The notes beneath the pieces were generated by a model, which was not told where the DNA came from, ran no database searches, and worked only from the letters and a program-made list of their open reading frames with translations. Shown in pieces: positions 8,955 to 17,938 of a DNA stretch of 64,000 nucleotides. This DNA is from JASGDN01 sp049840815 (lineage in GTDB: Bacteria; Chloroflexota; Chloroflexia; Thermomicrobiales; UBA6265): positions 62,001-126,000 of the forward strand of contig JASGJI010000006.1 of the NCBI GenBank assembly GCA_049840815.1, given 5' to 3'. The position numbers and the translations under genes were made by a program. The stretch's first letter is position 1. Each line of letters starts with the position of its first letter.

Positions 8955-11024
8955 CTACGCGGGGTGCGCGGAAGATGCCGTCCACCCTGGCATGGGCGCC
9001 GGCCCCTCCAGACCCGGGTTTACGGCTTCCATCCCGGAGGGCATCCCCTTCGCGGCACGACGATCGCCGTAGTACAACGTCGCCGTGATAATGGTGATCG
9101 GGTAGAGCACGATGAACATCGCGCTTGAGACAAACCCGGCAACCGGAATCGAGACGCCCGCCAGCACGAGCAGGATGCCGAGCAACGGTCCCGGCACGCC
9201 CACTGCATAGGTGATGAGCACCGCGATACTCAGCGTCCGTGGCCAATCACCGTCGACCGAGCGTCGGCTGACCTCCCGCGCCCGTGTCCATGGTGCTCCC
9301 TCGAACAGCACTGCCTGAGGGGTGTAGACCCACTGCGTCGCCCGGTAGAAGGCGAACGGAATGCCAACAACCGTCAGCGAAAGCAGCGTCAGGATGAGCG
9401 CATTCAGCAGGACCGCTCCCACGATCCGCGGAACGAACGGCAAACCTTCCCGGATCGGGGCCGTCGCATGCACGGCCTCGCCAGACAGCACCATCCGCGT
9501 CGCCAGGATGATTCCCGGCGCGACCAATGCCAGCAGGAACAGGTGGAAGACGAACCCGATCCCGAACCCCACCACGCTATGACTCCGCGACACATCCGAC
9601 AGGAGGTCGGAGGAAATCGTCCAGCGGGTCAGGAAGTCCTGCACGACGCTGGCGACCGCCGCGACCGGAATCAGCAGCAGGCAGGAGAGGGCGAAGGCGT
9701 GGATGTGTCGGAAGAAGATCCCCACCGCCTGCACGAAGAAGCGCCAGGTCAGAAAGGACACGGCGAAGAGCCCGATGAGCACGGCAATCACCCCCGCTTC
9801 CACCAGCCGGGGATAGTCGGGGAAGATCTTCAGCACGTCGCCTCCGAGGTCGGAGACCGTGCAGAAGAATGAGCTCGGCCCAAGCCCGATCACCCGCTGA
9901 TGCGGAATCGGGAGGCTCTTGGCGCGAAGATCATCGGTCCAGCTGATCGGGCGCGTCCAGCGGGCCGTGATGTTCGGGCTCTTCGGTCCATCCAGCACCC
10001 ATGACTGCCGCTCGCCCCAGCGCCCCTGAAAGAGAGCCCACGCGAACGGGCCGTCCGGATCGATCTCCGTCGGCACCACGATCGCCTTGAGCGGCGTCGC
10101 GACAGACTCCGGGTTGCTCCGGTCGCAGCCGAACCCGGCGCCGTTCTCCCCCCAGCCCAACCAGACGTCGCTGGAGAAGTAGTCAGCATGCGAGCCGGAC
10201 GCAGGGTAGGTGACGATGTGATTGCCATCGAACTGGGCCTTCGCCTCCTCCCACGTCGCATTCTCGCCGCGCTCGTGCTGGGCAAAGGTAATCATCACCG
10301 GATCTTGCGTCAGCGCCTCTTCCGGCGTGTCGGCGTCGAAGATGAGCTGCACCATCTCCCAATCCGACTCGTGATCGTCCAGGAAGTCGTTGTACACCCA
10401 GTAGAAGAAGTACTGGAGCGCCAGCTGCCCAGGGCGGCCTTCCTCCCGCACCACGCGCGCGTAGGTGGACGGCACGAGACCGAGCTCCGCGATCCGCTTG
10501 TTCGACCACGTTTCGTAGGTGCAACCCGGATCGAGCGAATTGCCCGGCAGGTCGAGGTAATAGGACGCGTCAGAGTGCACGAGATCCTGCGCCGATGGCC
10601 CCGTCATGATGACAGGGTCTTCCTTCTCGTCGGGACCGGCGTCGCGCCGCAGTTTCACGTCCGGGTCGTTCAGGGAAACATCGACCGCGATGGGCAGGTA
10701 TTGCTCGCCAGAGGGATCGCACGGCTTGAGCTGCTTCTTGAGCATGGCGATCGGCGCGTACTTGTCGGCAAGCTCCTGCTCCGCCGGCGTGACCGAGGTG
10801 CCGCCGAAGCCACGCGCGAGCGTGCCCTTCGGGCCGGCCCCGGTTTGTGGCTGCGGCACCGGCGTCGCATCCGGCACCGGCGTCGAGGCAACAGGGGTCT
10901 CCTGCGCCACGGCAACGGGAACGCCTCCGCCCGCGACCACCACAACGATCGTCAGGAGCAGAATCAGCAACGCCCGACCGGAGCGCGGGTGCCCCTCGAC
11001 TGTGGAAGAGCATGGAGTCGACAT
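8955..11024 (-). CDS. Secreted Vps62-like domain fused to a C-terminal multi-helix membrane region
   Basis: 689 residues. An N-terminal hydrophobic signal (about 18-40, ending PVAVAQE) leads into a domain resembling the Vps62 family (EQELADKYAPIAML; YFFYWVYNDFLDDHESDWEM near 210; PASGSHADYF near 275). The DHESDWEM and SGSHADY segments are the strongest Vps62-like motifs. From about residue 420 to 660 there are roughly six hydrophobic segments, including one resembling bacterial DUF4013-type membrane proteins. The Vps62 part is predicted outside the cell. Function is unknown; the fusion of an extracellular Vps62 domain with a membrane bundle is unusual. Confidence 0.75.
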   Translation of the reverse strand: MSTPCSSTVEGHPRSGRALLILLLTIVVVVAGGGVPVAVAQETPVASTPVPDATPVPQPQTGAGPKGTLARGFGGTSVTPAEQELADKYAPIAMLKKQLKPCDPSGEQYLPIAVDVSLNDPDVKLRRDAGPDEKEDPVIMTGPSAQDLVHSDASYYLDLPGNSLDPGCTYETWSNKRIAELGLVPSTYARVVREEGRPGQLALQYFFYWVYNDFLDDHESDWEMVQLIFDADTPEEALTQDPVMITFAQHERGENATWEEAKAQFDGNHIVTYPASGSHADYFSSDVWLGWGENGAGFGCDRSNPESVATPLKAIVVPTEIDPDGPFAWALFQGRWGERQSWVLDGPKSPNITARWTRPISWTDDLRAKSLPIPHQRVIGLGPSSFFCTVSDLGGDVLKIFPDYPRLVEAGVIAVLIGLFAVSFLTWRFFVQAVGIFFRHIHAFALSCLLLIPVAAVASVVQDFLTRWTISSDLLSDVSRSHSVVGFGIGFVFHLFLLALVAPGIILATRMVLSGEAVHATAPIREGLPFVPRIVGAVLLNALILTLLSLTVVGIPFAFYRATQWVYTPQAVLFEGAPWTRAREVSRRSVDGDWPRTLSIAVLITYAVGVPGPLLGILLVLAGVSIPVAGFVSSAMFIVLYPITIITATLYYGDRRAAKGMPSGMEAVNPGLEGPAPMPGWTASSAHPA

Positions 11025-11423
11025 GATGCGTGGAAGTCCTCTGGATGCCCGGCAAGCGCAAACGCATACCGGTGCCGCATGAGCCGGTTCACCAACGATG
11101 CTGGTCCCATCTCGCTATGATACGGGAGCGCATTTGCCGTGACCACGGGCGCCAGACGAACCCACCGTGGCATGTCCTTCGGGGGACGGGAGTAAGGAAC
11201 GTATCCTCAGGGATCCATACAGAGCGTCGCTTGTCGCTCGCCCAGGGAGAGACCAGCGCATGACACGAACGGATCGCTCCCTTCCGCCTTCCGCTTATTG
11301 CCATGCGAGGAATCATTCTCATGGCACGAACGGCCATGACTTACTTATAATCAGTGCAACGCGATCAGGGTTCGAGCCGATTCTCACCTCGATGTCCACC
11401 ACATCCATCAAGCGAGTTCCCCG
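11025..11423. other. Divergent intergenic region (Vps62-like / HxlR gene)
   Basis: 399 bases without a supportable gene. It holds the promoters of both flanking genes; an AT-rich island with a perfect TATAAT lies at 11340-11352. Confidence 0.6.
11346..11351 (+). promoter_or_regulatory. Candidate -10 box for the HxlR-family gene
   Basis: Perfect TATAAT 72 bases before the ATG, inside an AT-rich patch (ACTTACTTATAATCAGT) that is rare in this GC-rich sequence. The matching -35 is weak (TGGCAC). The repeated ACTTACTT half-sites could also be an HxlR operator (inference). Confidence 0.5.
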
Positions 11424-11816
11424 ATGTCCGCTTCTGCCCCAACCCAGCCCCTCAAGGCCATCCAGGCCGCATCCGTCTGTCCGCTCTATCACCGCGCGGT
11501 CGAACTGATCGGGCGGCGCTGGACCGGAGCCATTCTCAGTGCCATGCTCTCCGGGGCATCCCGGTTCACCGACATCGTGAATGCCGTGCCCGGTCTCAGC
11601 GACCGCCTCCTTTCGGAACGCCTGAAGGAGCTTGAGACCGAAGGCATCGTCACGCGCGTCGTCCATCCGGAGACTCCCGTCCGCATCGAGTACCTGCTCA
11701 CCGACAAGGGTCATGCGCTCAGCGCTGTGGTCGAAGCGGTGGAGTGCTGGGCCAGCCGCTGGATCGAAGCCGACGTGACGCGCGATGCCGACCACGACGC
11801 AGGCTGCCCCGAGTAG
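11424..11816 (+). CDS. HxlR-family winged-helix transcriptional regulator
   Basis: 130 residues. HxlR domain with the family pattern: C at residue 17 (VCPLYHRAVELIGRRWTG), then ILSAMLSGASRFTDI, the recognition region VPGLSDRLLSERLKELE and the wing IVTRVVHPETPVRIEYLLT. HxlR proteins are small dimeric regulators, often redox- or aldehyde-responsive through the N-terminal cysteine, and commonly control a divergent gene. The divergent neighbour is the Vps62-like gene. Upstream lies an AT-rich island with a perfect -10 box. Confidence 0.92.
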   Translation: MSASAPTQPLKAIQAASVCPLYHRAVELIGRRWTGAILSAMLSGASRFTDIVNAVPGLSDRLLSERLKELETEGIVTRVVHPETPVRIEYLLTDKGHALSAVVEAVECWASRWIEADVTRDADHDAGCPE

Positions 11817-11850
11817 TCGAGTTCGAGCACACCACCGGCAAGTCAAAGCG

Positions 11851-11881
11851 ACCGCCATCCCGAACGATTCGGGATGGCGGT
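11851..11881. terminator. Bidirectional hairpin between the HxlR gene and rnj
   Basis: Arms ACCGCCATCCCGAA and TTCGGGATGGCGGT with a 3-base loop, followed by TCTTCGTTCC; lies between convergent genes. Confidence 0.8.
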
Positions 11882-11904
11882 TCTTCGTTCCTGATTCTCG
11901 GAGC

Positions 11905-14445
11905 CTACAGCTCGGTCACGACCGGCAGGATGAGCGGACGGGACCGCGAACGACGACGCAGCGAGCGCCCGATCGTCTCCTTGGTCCGCTGCACCACGTA
12001 GCCGTACTGCGGTTCGCCCTTGCGCCGACGCTCCAGCGTGCGCCGCAGCTCCCGCTCCGCCTCCCGGAGCGCCGCCTGATTGAGTTCCGGCTTGAGGCCC
12101 TTCGCCACCAGTTCCGGTCCAGCAATCAGCTCGCCACTCTGGCGGTCGAGCACGATCGTCACCAGCACGAAGCCATCCTGCGTCAGGTTCTCGCGCGTGC
12201 GCAGCACCACCTGGCTATCGTCGCGGTCGCCAAGACGGTCGACCAGAACGTTGCCCGACTTCACGCGGCCGCGCTGGTTCGCGCTTTCCTTCGTGAACTC
12301 GATCACGCCCCCGATTTCCGGAAGGAGCACGTGATCGCGCGGAATCCCGTTCTTCACACACAGGTCGCGATACAGCGCCATGTGCCGGAACTCACCATGG
12401 ATCGGCACCGCGAACTTCGGTCGCACGAGCTTGATCATGCGCTCCAGTTCGTCGCGGCCCGCATGCCCGGAGACATGGACGCCACGATTCAGTGCGCTGT
12501 AGATCACGTCACACCCTCGCCGGAAGAGGTTGTCGATCGTCTTCGAGATCGTGTCCTCATTGCCCGGAATCGGGGTCGCCGAGACGAGGATCACATCACC
12601 CCGCCCGACGCGGATCTTCGGGTGCTCCCCCGCCGCGATCCGTGCGAGCGCCGCGGCGGCTTCGCCCTGGCTGCCCGTGGAGACGATGACACGCTTCTCC
12701 TTCGGCATCTTCAGGAGGTCGTCCAGCGGCACCAGGAGGCCTTCCGGAGGGTCGAGGTAGCCGAGGTCGATGGAAACGCGCGCGTTCTGCTCCATGCTGC
12801 GTCCGGCGACCGCGACCTTGCGACCGTGCTTGGCGGCAGCTTCCAGCGCCATGTGGATACGGCTGACGTTCGACGCGAAGGTGGCGATGATGACCTGCCC
12901 CTTCGCCTGGCCGATGACATCCGCCATCGTGTCCATCACGACCTTCTCGGATGGCGTGCTGCCCTCGGTCTCGACGCGCACGGTGTCGGAGAAGAGGGCA
13001 AGAATGCCCTTCTCGCCGAGCCGCTTCAGGCGTCGCTCGTCCGTCTGGCCACCCATCACCGGGCTCGGGTCGAACTTGAAGTCGCCCGTATCCAGGATCG
13101 TCCCGACGTGCGTGTGCAACGCGATGGCGCAGGCATCCGGGATCGAGTGGGTGACGTGGATGAACTCGGCCTTCATCTCGCCGACCTGCACGGTCTCCCC
13201 GGCGTTGACCGGAATGAGGTCGACGTACTTCTCCATCCGCGCTTCGAGCAGCTTGCGCTCGATGAAGCCAATGGCGAGCGGGGTCCCGTAGATCGGCACC
13301 GGCCCCTTCATCAGATCCTTCAGCTGCGGAATGATGTGAGGAATGCCGCCGATATGGTCTTCGTGACCATGCGTGATGAGCATGCCCCGGAAGTTCTTGA
13401 TCCGCTCGGTGATGAAGCTCACGTCCGGGATCACGAGGTCGATACCACGCTGATCCTCCTCCGGGAACTTCGAGCCGCAGTCGAGGAGCACGATGTCGCG
13501 CCCGCACTCGACGGCGGTCATGTTCTTGCCGACCTCGCCAACACCGCCCAGCGGAATCACGCGCAACCTGTCGTTCCCGATCGGCCCCAGCGGCACGATC
13601 CCCTGATCGCTCGACGCAACTGGCGTCAGCACGCGATCGGCAACCGCGCCCTGTCCGCCAGCGGAACGCCGGCCACGCTGGTGCAGCGGCCGTGCGACCT
13701 CGACGCGCTCCGAAGGCTCCTCGTCGCGGCGCGGACGTCGCACCGATCGTCCTGGCTCCGGCCCAAGCACCTGTTCAGAGGCGGGCACGGCGGTCTGGCC
13801 ACCGCGTCCACGCCCGCGTCCCCGGCCACGTCCGCCACCGGACTGAGCCTGGGCGCCGGATTGGACAGGTTGCTGCCCTCCGCCTTGCTGCCCACGCTGA
13901 CCGCCCTGCTGGCCGTTTCCCTGTCGGGATCGGCCCCGCTGCTGGCCGCTCGCCTGGTCCGCGTTGGCGTCCTGGGACTGCTGTTGACGCTGGCCCTGCG
14001 CCGGCTGTGTCGGGGATTGCTCGCTCTGGGTCGCGGCATCGGTCGCCGCCGCCTGCCCCTGTCCGCTTCCCCGTCGCCGACGGCGACGACGGCGCGAGCT
14101 CGAACTCGTGGTCTGCCCCTCACCCTCGCCATCCACGGCAGCGGGAGTCTCGGAAGCCTCTGCCTGCTGCGCACCCTGACGCTGGCCCTGCTGCTTGCCC
14201 GAGCGGTTGCCGCCCTGCTTCGGAGCAGCGGGCGCTTCGGCCTTGGCGTCACCGGTATCCCCGCCGTCTCCGCCCTCCGGGGTGGACGTGGTCGTGGTCG
14301 CGGCCTGGCTGGCCTGTGTGGCGGCCGGTCGCCGACGGCGGCGGCGCGGTCGGGAACGTCCGGTTCCCGCTTGCTGATTGTCGGAAGCGGTCTGGTTGTC
14401 GGACTGCGCTCCTTGCGCGCGATCCTGATCGCGATTGTCGTCCAA
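11905..14445 (-). CDS. rnj: Ribonuclease J with long Arg/Gln/Gly-rich N-terminal extension
   Basis: 846 residues from TTG 14445, which follows AGAGGAG with a 7-base spacer; an in-frame ATG 78 bases upstream lacks such a site. The metallo-beta-lactamase/beta-CASP core begins near residue 292 (RVIPLGGVGEVGKNM) with the zinc motif HGHEDH at about 359-364. Further motifs are DTGDFKFDPSP, STGSQGEAAAAL and HVSGHAGRDEL. The core is ordinary length (about 550). The preceding ~290 residues are low-complexity, with arginine runs (RPRRRRRRP, SSSRRRRRRRR) and a GRGRGRGRGRG block, likely disordered and RNA-binding. RNase J performs 5'-3' exo- and endonucleolytic RNA decay. The convergent HxlR gene shares its terminator. 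Confidence 0.95.
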   Translation of the reverse strand: MDDNRDQDRAQGAQSDNQTASDNQQAGTGRSRPRRRRRRPAATQASQAATTTTSTPEGGDGGDTGDAKAEAPAAPKQGGNRSGKQQGQRQGAQQAEASETPAAVDGEGEGQTTSSSSRRRRRRRRGSGQGQAAATDAATQSEQSPTQPAQGQRQQQSQDANADQASGQQRGRSRQGNGQQGGQRGQQGGGQQPVQSGAQAQSGGGRGRGRGRGRGGQTAVPASEQVLGPEPGRSVRRPRRDEEPSERVEVARPLHQRGRRSAGGQGAVADRVLTPVASSDQGIVPLGPIGNDRLRVIPLGGVGEVGKNMTAVECGRDIVLLDCGSKFPEEDQRGIDLVIPDVSFITERIKNFRGMLITHGHEDHIGGIPHIIPQLKDLMKGPVPIYGTPLAIGFIERKLLEARMEKYVDLIPVNAGETVQVGEMKAEFIHVTHSIPDACAIALHTHVGTILDTGDFKFDPSPVMGGQTDERRLKRLGEKGILALFSDTVRVETEGSTPSEKVVMDTMADVIGQAKGQVIIATFASNVSRIHMALEAAAKHGRKVAVAGRSMEQNARVSIDLGYLDPPEGLLVPLDDLLKMPKEKRVIVSTGSQGEAAAALARIAAGEHPKIRVGRGDVILVSATPIPGNEDTISKTIDNLFRRGCDVIYSALNRGVHVSGHAGRDELERMIKLVRPKFAVPIHGEFRHMALYRDLCVKNGIPRDHVLLPEIGGVIEFTKESANQRGRVKSGNVLVDRLGDRDDSQVVLRTRENLTQDGFVLVTIVLDRQSGELIAGPELVAKGLKPELNQAALREAERELRRTLERRRKGEPQYGYVVQRTKETIGRSLRRRSRSRPLILPVVTEL

Positions 14446-15283
14446 AGAAGAAACTCCTCTCACGCCACCACCCGGCCAGCACCGGGAGCTACCTGTCACG
14501 CGCGAAGCAAGCGAACCGCTCACTCGGCGAACCCGGAAGCCAGATGCCGCCTGGTCATTCAGGCGCGAGTCTTGATGTCGAATCGAAGGCGAAGGCCGTC
14601 CCGAAGACGTTTCGCCGGGTCAAGGATGAAGCCGACGCCGAAGGGCGCGGGAATCATCGAGGGTGATCGAGCGCGTGGCGCAAACAGATCACCGGATTGC
14701 CGCTCTTGCTGCTATCGCATGGTGCATGCACACATTGCCAGGGCATTTCCAGACGCACACGATCACGCCTCCTGACAACCAGCGTCGCCAGAGGATGTCT
14801 GCAGTCGGGTCAATGCACTCAGCGAATGCGCACAGGTGAAACGCCTGTCCAGATCGCCAGCCGAAGCGCGGATGCACCATCACGCGGCGGTTCGGGGCGG
14901 CTGATCGAGCGTCGATCGGCACATTCGTATCGATGAAGTCTAGAGGGAGGGACGTGTGAGCGACATCCTCACCACAACCCGGAAGCTCGGCACGGCATTG
15001 GCATCGCGTACCTGCATCCGGGCGACTTCGATCTCAAGTCGTTCCCATTGTAGCAGGTCGGCGCGGACGGCCCTTTGGCGCAGGAGCGCAAAGCAACCGC
15101 ATGCCCAGCGTTTGCGCCGCGCGGAGGCGTTGTCGGCTCAGTCGACGCCACACTTTTGTCGCGCCGCCCCCCGACGAACAACCGCGACCACTTCCGCATC
15201 CTTGAAGGGAGTTCTCAGCGTCGCCACGGCAAGGCCTGGTCCGTGGACCCCGTCAACCTCCCAACAGCCCCGCCGTGGCGACG
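14446..15283. other. Long intergenic region upstream of rnj
   Basis: 838 bases with no supportable gene. A GTG frame at 14956-15303 on the plus strand has a purine-rich site but a Ser/Arg-rich, out-of-frame-looking product, so it is not called. The region probably holds the rnj promoter and a long 5' leader, as expected for an autoregulated RNase gene (inference). No tRNA is seen. Confidence 0.5.
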
Positions 15284-15285
15284 CT
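15217..15285. terminator. Nested stem structure at the end of the small membrane-protein gene
   Basis: A 14-base inverted repeat (AGCGTCGCCACGGC at 15217-15230, GCCGTGGCGACGCT at 15272-15285) encloses a smaller GGTCC/GGACC hairpin at 15238-15249. It overlaps the stop of the minus-strand gene and lacks a T tract, so it may end or protect the transcript. Confidence 0.45.
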
Positions 15286-15577
15286 ACTTCGAGATGGCGC
15301 TGACGGCGAAGAGGATGATGATCGCCACCACGATGAGCAGAACGGTTCCCGCCACGCAACCGAGCGCGATGGATGTGCCCGTGCCGATTGTGGAGGCGGC
15401 TGCGGCGTCGCTCGCGGCCTTTTCCTCGCGGGCGACGGCGTCCGGGTCCCGCGCGAGCGGATCGTAGACGAACGAGTTCTCTGGATCGACAGGAACGGCG
15501 ACAGGTGCATCTGGCCCCGTGCTTCCCTGATGAGTCGTCTCGTCCGCCCCAGGATCGTGCTTGTCCGCTGCTGACAC
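15284..15577 (-). CDS. Small single-helix membrane protein of unknown function
   Basis: 97 residues from GTG 15577, with AGAGGG upstream. The first ~55 residues are acidic and Pro/Ala-rich with a DPLARDPDAVAREEKAASDAAAA stretch; a single C-terminal membrane helix (about 68-95, IALGCVAGTVLLIVVAIIIL) ends the protein. Coding character is supported by amino acid composition and a plausible topology (tail-anchored, N-terminus cytoplasmic). No family is recognised. It lies downstream of the ABC importer genes on the same strand, but a strong hairpin at 15676-15716 separates them. Confidence 0.6.
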   Translation of the reverse strand: MSAADKHDPGADETTHQGSTGPDAPVAVPVDPENSFVYDPLARDPDAVAREEKAASDAAAASTIGTGTSIALGCVAGTVLLIVVAIIILFAVSAISK

Positions 15578-15675
15578 CGCTTGCCCTCTGTCATGTGCGC
15601 CCGCCGTTCATCCGGCGGCCCGATGGTCGACCGTGCTGGACCAAGCATACCCGCTTCGCACGGCGGACACGCGAA

Positions 15676-15716
15676 GACCCCCGATGCTCCGCCTGGGAGG
15701 TGGAGCATCGGGGGTC
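15676..15716. terminator. Terminator at the end of the ABC importer operon
   Basis: Arms GACCCCCGATGCTCC (15676-15690) and GGAGCATCGGGGGTC (15702-15716), 15-base perfect stem and 11-base loop, 12 bases beyond the last ATPase gene. Confidence 0.85.
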
Positions 15717-15728
15717 GCATCACCAAGC

Positions 15729-16784
15729 TCAGCGAATGGCAACCGGCCCCTGCCGCGTGGCCGGTGCGACCTCATCGAGGGTGAGTGCCCCACCGTTTCG
15801 CGGAATCTCCGCGTACAGCACGCAGGCGACCTCCTGCTCACCGACGAGGTAGCGCGGCGGCCGGCGCGCCCAGCACTCATCGCGCACATACGGGCAGCGC
15901 TCGGCAAAGAGGCAGCGATTGCGCGATCCCCGGCGCTTCTCGCCCAGCTCGTCCAGCTCGCTGGCCGGGATCGCCGTGTCGTCCCACCGCTGGTCGGGAT
16001 CGGGCGATGGAATCGACTCCAGCAGCAGCTTCGTATAGGGATGCTTCGGGTTATCCATCACCGAGACAGACGGCCCGAGCTCCACCGCGCGTCCACGCTG
16101 CATCACCATGATGTCCCCACCGAGGTAGTAGGCGGCGGAGAGATCGTGCGTAATGAAGATCGTGGAAATCCCGAGGTTCTCCTTGAAGTCGAGCAGGATG
16201 TTCATGATCACCGCCCGCACGGCGACATCCAGCATCGAGATCGCCTCGTCCGCAACGATCACCTTCGGCTTCACAAGGTAGGCCCGCGCCAGCATCACAC
16301 GCTGGCGCTCGCCGCCACTGAGCTGGTGCGGGTAGCGACCAAGCACATCGGGTGGCCGCAGGTTGACGGCCTTCAGGGCCTCCTGAATGAGCTGGTTCGC
16401 CTCATCCTTCGACCTAGCGAGCTTGAACTTCTTGATCGTCATGTTGAAGACGCGGTCGATAGGGTAGTACGGGTTGAAGATCCCGTACGGGTCCTGGAAC
16501 ACGACCTGAACCTCGCGCCGGAAGTCGAGCAACTCGTGCTTGTTCAGCGCGTAGATGTCCTTCCCGCGCCAAAGGGACTTCCCGATCGTGGGTGGCTGGA
16601 GGCCAAGCAGCGAGCGAGCGGCGGTGGTCTTGCCAGACCCGGACTCGCCCACGATGCTGACGATGCGCGGTGGAGACTCCTCGATCCGGAGCGAGACATG
16701 ATCGCTCGCCCACGTCGCGCTCGCGCCATGTCCGAAGATGGTGGTCACATCCTGAAGTTCGAGCAACGCTGGCTGGGAGCTCAT
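15729..16784 (-). CDS. Oligopeptide/dipeptide-type ABC importer ATPase (DppF/OppF-like)
   Basis: 351 residues. Walker A GESGSGKTT near residue 44, signature LSGGERQRV near 154, Walker B VIVADEAISML near 177 and the switch His after it (FITHDLS). The C-terminal extension after KHPYTKLLLESIP carries cysteines in a RCLFAERCPYVRDEC arrangement, as seen in the Opp/Dpp ATPase group. Note the Walker B reads DEAIS rather than the usual DEPTS. Its ATG overlaps the stop of the preceding ATPase by four bases, so the pair is translationally coupled and probably forms a heterodimer. Confidence 0.93.
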   Translation of the reverse strand: MSSQPALLELQDVTTIFGHGASATWASDHVSLRIEESPPRIVSIVGESGSGKTTAARSLLGLQPPTIGKSLWRGKDIYALNKHELLDFRREVQVVFQDPYGIFNPYYPIDRVFNMTIKKFKLARSKDEANQLIQEALKAVNLRPPDVLGRYPHQLSGGERQRVMLARAYLVKPKVIVADEAISMLDVAVRAVIMNILLDFKENLGISTIFITHDLSAAYYLGGDIMVMQRGRAVELGPSVSVMDNPKHPYTKLLLESIPSPDPDQRWDDTAIPASELDELGEKRRGSRNRCLFAERCPYVRDECWARRPPRYLVGEQEVACVLYAEIPRNGGALTLDEVAPATRQGPVAIR

Positions 16785-17899
16785 CGTCGGCCTCCTTCCG
16801 CGCTGGGTGTCGATTCCGGATAGAGATGGCAGGCGACCAGGCGGTCGGGAATCACCTCCGCGATGCTCTCGTCGGCGATCTCACGCTCACCCGGCTCCAC
16901 TTCGGCGAGAATCGGCATCACGCGCTCGCAAATGTCCATCGCGCGCGGACACCGATTGTGAAACCGGCACCCTTCCGGCCATGCGAGCGGACTCGGCGTC
17001 GCGCCCCGGATGCCCTGCAACCGCTCGCGCGACCCGCCGATCGCCGGAATCGCCCGCATGAGACCGTTCGTGTACGGATGCAACGACTGCTTTACCGTCG
17101 AACGAATGTCGCCCGTTTCCACGATCTGCCCGGCGTACATGATGCCGATGCGCTCGACCAGCTGGGCGTGGACCGGCAAGTCATGGCTGACAATCATGAT
17201 CGCGACGTTGAGTTCATCTCGCAGCGTGAGCAACGTTTCCAGGATGAGGCGTTGCACATTCACATCGAGGGCCGTGGTCGGCTCATCGGCCACGATCAAC
17301 GACGGTTCCATGGCGATAGCGATGGCGATGATGACCCGTTGCTTCATCCCGCCCGAAAGTTCGTGGGGATAGAGCTTCGCGACCTTGCCGTCGAGGCCCA
17401 CCTTGGCGAGCAGACTCGGGACCTTCGCGCGTGCCTCACGCTCGTTGACCCCATGATCGACCATGCCATCGACAATCTGGTCGCCGATCCGGGCGACCGG
17501 ATTCAGCGAGTTCATCGATCCCTGTGGCACATATGCGATATGGCGACCGCGCAACTGGCGCATCTGCCGCTCGCCGATCTTCATCAGGTCGATCTGCTCC
17601 TTCCCGTCGTGGGAGAAGAGCACCTGCCCCGCCGTCACCCGATTCGGGAAGCGGATGATCTGCAGGATCGCTTCGACCAACGTGGTCTTGCCGGAACCCG
17701 ACTCACCCGCGATCCCCACGATCTCGTTGTGCCGAAGGGTCAGGTTGGCCTTGTCGACCACGCGGGCCGTGCCCCGTGGGGTGATGAAATGCACGTCCAG
17801 GTCCTTGAGTTGCAGGAGCGGCAACTCGCCGACCACACGCGGATTTACCTTCTTGCTGGTTCCCGATGCGCTCGGGCGGGCGGTTGTCGATGGTGTCAT
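16781..17899 (-). CDS. Oligopeptide/dipeptide-type ABC importer ATPase (DppD/OppD-like)
   Basis: 372 residues. Walker A GESGSGKTTLVEAIL near residue 65, signature LSGGMKQRV near 188, Walker B LIVADEPTTALDV near 211 and switch His in IVSHDLP. The C-terminal Opp/Dpp extension (LHPYTNGLMRAIP; GCRFHNRCPRAMDIC) has the conserved cysteines. An N-terminal Ser/Thr-rich stretch of about 25 residues precedes the domain. Powers import with the permeases encoded just upstream; 39 bases separate it from the permease gene. Confidence 0.94.
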   Translation of the reverse strand: MTPSTTARPSASGTSKKVNPRVVGELPLLQLKDLDVHFITPRGTARVVDKANLTLRHNEIVGIAGESGSGKTTLVEAILQIIRFPNRVTAGQVLFSHDGKEQIDLMKIGERQMRQLRGRHIAYVPQGSMNSLNPVARIGDQIVDGMVDHGVNEREARAKVPSLLAKVGLDGKVAKLYPHELSGGMKQRVIIAIAIAMEPSLIVADEPTTALDVNVQRLILETLLTLRDELNVAIMIVSHDLPVHAQLVERIGIMYAGQIVETGDIRSTVKQSLHPYTNGLMRAIPAIGGSRERLQGIRGATPSPLAWPEGCRFHNRCPRAMDICERVMPILAEVEPGEREIADESIAEVIPDRLVACHLYPESTPSAEGGRR

Positions 17900-17938
17900 G
17901 GGAGTCTCCTTCCTGGCCTCCTGCGTCGCGGAGCGGGA

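Noticed and set aside
11785..14775. A 996-codon open frame on the plus strand opposite rnj
   Set aside because: It is the antisense frame of the RNase J gene, with an Arg/His/Leu-rich composition and no family pattern; high GC content leaves such frames open.
14956..15303. A GTG frame with a purine-rich site upstream of rnj
   Set aside because: Product is Ser/Arg/Ala-rich without any pattern, overlaps the membrane-protein gene on the other strand, and is typical of spurious frames here.
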